7,403 nt of DNA. It comes from Deferribacteres bacterium. Its GTDB lineage: Bacteria; Thermosulfidibacterota; Thermosulfidibacteria; Thermosulfidibacterales; Thermosulfidibacteraceae. Made by a program: the position numbers and the translations under genes. The stretch covers positions 1 to 7,403 of the forward strand of contig JAADEW010000012.1 of the NCBI GenBank assembly GCA_013153205.1, read 5' to 3'. Each line of letters begins with the position of its first letter. Within the stretch, counting starts at the first letter, position 1. The notes under the pieces are model-generated. The model saw only the letters and a list, made by a program, of their open reading frames with translations. It was not told the origin of the DNA and searched no databases. Positions 5,844 to 7,403 of the stretch are shown here, in pieces.

Positions 5844-7403
5844 TTAGAGACATACAGAACATACTGAGGGCTAATAAAAAGCTCATAATAAACTGCGTAA
5901 TATTTTCTATTCTGATTTCTGTAGCCTTATTCCCTTTCAGGGCTTCTCTGTTGAACAGAATAAAGGTAGGAAGCGTTTCTCCCGTTACGATAAAGGCTCC
6001 CAAAGATTTCGTTATTGTTGATGAGAAAAAGACCGAGAAGCTGAAGGAGCAGATAAAAGAGGAGACCCCTAAAGTTTTCAGGCTTGATACTTCCTGGACA
6101 GAGAAGGCTTACAAGAACATTTCGGATGCTTTTTATCTTTTGAGAGGACTTGACCCTGCCAGCAGTTCCTATTTTGAAAATGCACAATCCATTTTGAGGG
6201 AAAAACTGGGCTTTACTCTGCCTCGCCGGGATTTAGAGGTTCTGGCGGCTTACAATTTTTCTTTTTATGCAGAGGAGGTTATCGGCAGGGTGCTGAAGGC
6301 TCTCAAAAACAGATACATCATAAAAAACGAACCTATAAGAAGCGGAGAGGTTCTTGTTTATGACCCTGACCTTAACAGGTTGAAGCCTGTGTCCAAAACT
6401 TACATATATCATGTGTCAGCAGTTAAGGGCCTTATAAGGCGTATAGTTGACGACATTTTGCCTTTTGAGAAGAGGAAGCTTGAAGAACCTATTGTGCAGA
6501 TTGTTTCTCATCTAACTTCTCCCACCCTGAAGTATGACCCTGTGTGGTCTGAAAAGATTTTGAAAGAGAGGCTGGATAGCGTCAAGCCTGTTAAAATCAG
6601 AATTAAGTCTGGTGAGGTTATAGTAAGGGAGGGAGAGATTGTAACGGAAGATGCGTATAAAAAGCTGACCATATTAAAACAGCATTTGAATCTCCCCTCG
6701 GTTTTCTCTATCTGTTTGGGGAATTTTGTGGTGGCTCTGGTGGTATCCATTATCCTCACGATAGTGTGGAAGTCTATATATGCCGGCAGGATTGAGTTTA
6801 TCAACTCACACAGGTTGTTTCTGTTTCTCATATTTGAGACTCTGGTGGCTCTCAGGTTGTTTATCTGGATTTACAGCAGGATTTTCTCTCCCTACTTTGT
6901 TGTGAACAGCCTTTTGCTTAATGCAGGTGCGCCCATGTTTTTTGTTGGGGTTTTCTCGGCTTTTGTGTTTGGTTTTCCTTCTTATCTTGTGCCTGTGATT
7001 GGTGCAGGAGTGCTTTCAACCTTCATGCCGTCCTCCACCCTTTACACTGGAGTTCTGACCGTTGTCTCTTCCGTTGCGGCGGGAGAATGGGTTAAGATGA
7101 GACGGGGTCCCAATGCTATATTCTGGGGTATCATGGCAGGTGGAACCTCGCTTTTCCTTATGCTTCTGGGTATTTACATATTAAAAGGAGTGAGGTCTCC
7201 TATTTTGTTTATAGCCCCGTTTTTCGCTTCGGTTTCTGTCTTCTTTGTATCTTTCGCCACGCTACCTGTTGTGGAGCATGTGTTTAATGTGGTTACAGAC
7301 CTGAAACTGCTCGAGCTTGCCAATCTGGACCATCCACTGCTGAAACAGCTTCTGGACAAGGCTCCCGGGACCTACAACCACTCCATGATTGTGGGAATAC
7401 TGG
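5840..7403 (+). CDS. pgpH: 7TM-HD family cyclic-dinucleotide phosphodiesterase (PgpH/YqfF-like), 3' partial
   Basis: Membrane protein of the 7TM-receptor/HD class; characterised members (PgpH of Listeria) hydrolyse c-di-AMP. The frame runs open for 521 codons to the window edge. One membrane helix at residues 15-31 precedes a long extracytoplasmic domain (about 35-285). That domain starts with the family signature VGSVSPVTIKAPKDF, has an ETPKVFRLD segment, and ends with SGEVIVREGEIVTEDAYKKL. It is the 7TMR-HDED sensor type. A membrane block follows (about 288-476), with helices near 288-308, 326-345, 358-378, 382-410 (probably two), 426-446 and 455-476. The HD domain begins with LLELANLDHPLL and APGTYNHS, whose H514 (codon 7379-7381) corresponds to the first metal-ligand histidine; the HD pair and later ligands lie beyond the window. 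The gene overlaps phoH by 4 nt. Family identity is firm; substrate is inferred. It faces the periplasm if the host is diderm. Confidence 0.92.
   Translation, partial: MIRDIQNILRANKKLIINCVIFSILISVALFPFRASLLNRIKVGSVSPVTIKAPKDFVIVDEKKTEKLKEQIKEETPKVFRLDTSWTEKAYKNISDAFYLLRGLDPASSSYFENAQSILREKLGFTLPRRDLEVLAAYNFSFYAEEVIGRVLKALKNRYIIKNEPIRSGEVLVYDPDLNRLKPVSKTYIYHVSAVKGLIRRIVDDILPFEKRKLEEPIVQIVSHLTSPTLKYDPVWSEKILKERLDSVKPVKIRIKSGEVIVREGEIVTEDAYKKLTILKQHLNLPSVFSICLGNFVVALVVSIILTIVWKSIYAGRIEFINSHRLFLFLIFETLVALRLFIWIYSRIFSPYFVVNSLLLNAGAPMFFVGVFSAFVFGFPSYLVPVIGAGVLSTFMPSSTLYTGVLTVVSSVAAGEWVKMRRGPNAIFWGIMAGGTSLFLMLLGIYILKGVRSPILFIAPFFASVSVFFVSFATLPVVEHVFNVVTDLKLLELANLDHPLLKQLLDKAPGTYNHSMIVGIL

Noticed and set aside
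6508..6831. Minus-strand open frame opposite the 7TM-HD gene
   Set aside because: The + strand is continuously open here and encodes the recognisable sensor-to-membrane transition, so this is a shadow frame.

Overview
The window is a dense block of bacterial housekeeping genes, all on the + strand. It holds seven complete or nearly complete genes plus one cut by the right edge. No gap between genes exceeds 12 nt, and three pairs overlap. It reads as one polycistronic transcript entering from the left and leaving to the right. I see no promoter, terminator, RNA gene, CRISPR array, insertion sequence or attachment site. No stretch over 300 bases lacks a gene: the 1.5 kb right end, which might look empty if only short ATG-started frames are considered, is one long TTG-started membrane protein gene.

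Layout: rpsD (ribosomal protein uS4, 5' end missing), rpoA (RNA polymerase alpha), rplQ (bL17), trmFO (folate/FAD-dependent tRNA U54 methyltransferase), accD (acetyl-CoA carboxylase carboxyltransferase beta), rph (RNase PH), phoH (PhoH-family ATPase), and a 7TM-HD phosphodiesterase of the PgpH/YqfF type (3' end missing). The left part is the distal half of the classical alpha operon. The middle mixes tRNA maturation (trmFO, rph) with fatty acid synthesis (accD). The right part begins the widespread phoH - pgpH (- ybeY - era) cassette, whose later members would lie outside the window.

Organism: Arg is mostly AGA/AGG and Ile is often ATA. The coding strand is rich in purines (AAG, GAG, AGA, GGA), and genes are tightly packed. 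TrmFO, rather than a SAM-dependent TrmA, makes m5U54. Together these suggest a thermophilic, deep-branching bacterium. Aquificota, perhaps a relative of the Desulfurobacteriales, is my best guess, but it rests on style and not on a database match; other thermophilic lineages are possible.

The genes fit growth-coupled expression: ribosome and polymerase subunits, tRNA modification and 3' trimming, the committed step of lipid synthesis, and a probable cyclic-dinucleotide phosphodiesterase. I see no clearly new system. The points most worth checking are the direct fusion of the alpha operon to the phoH-pgpH cassette, the two TTG starts fixed by upstream in-frame stops, and the truncated 7TM-HD gene.
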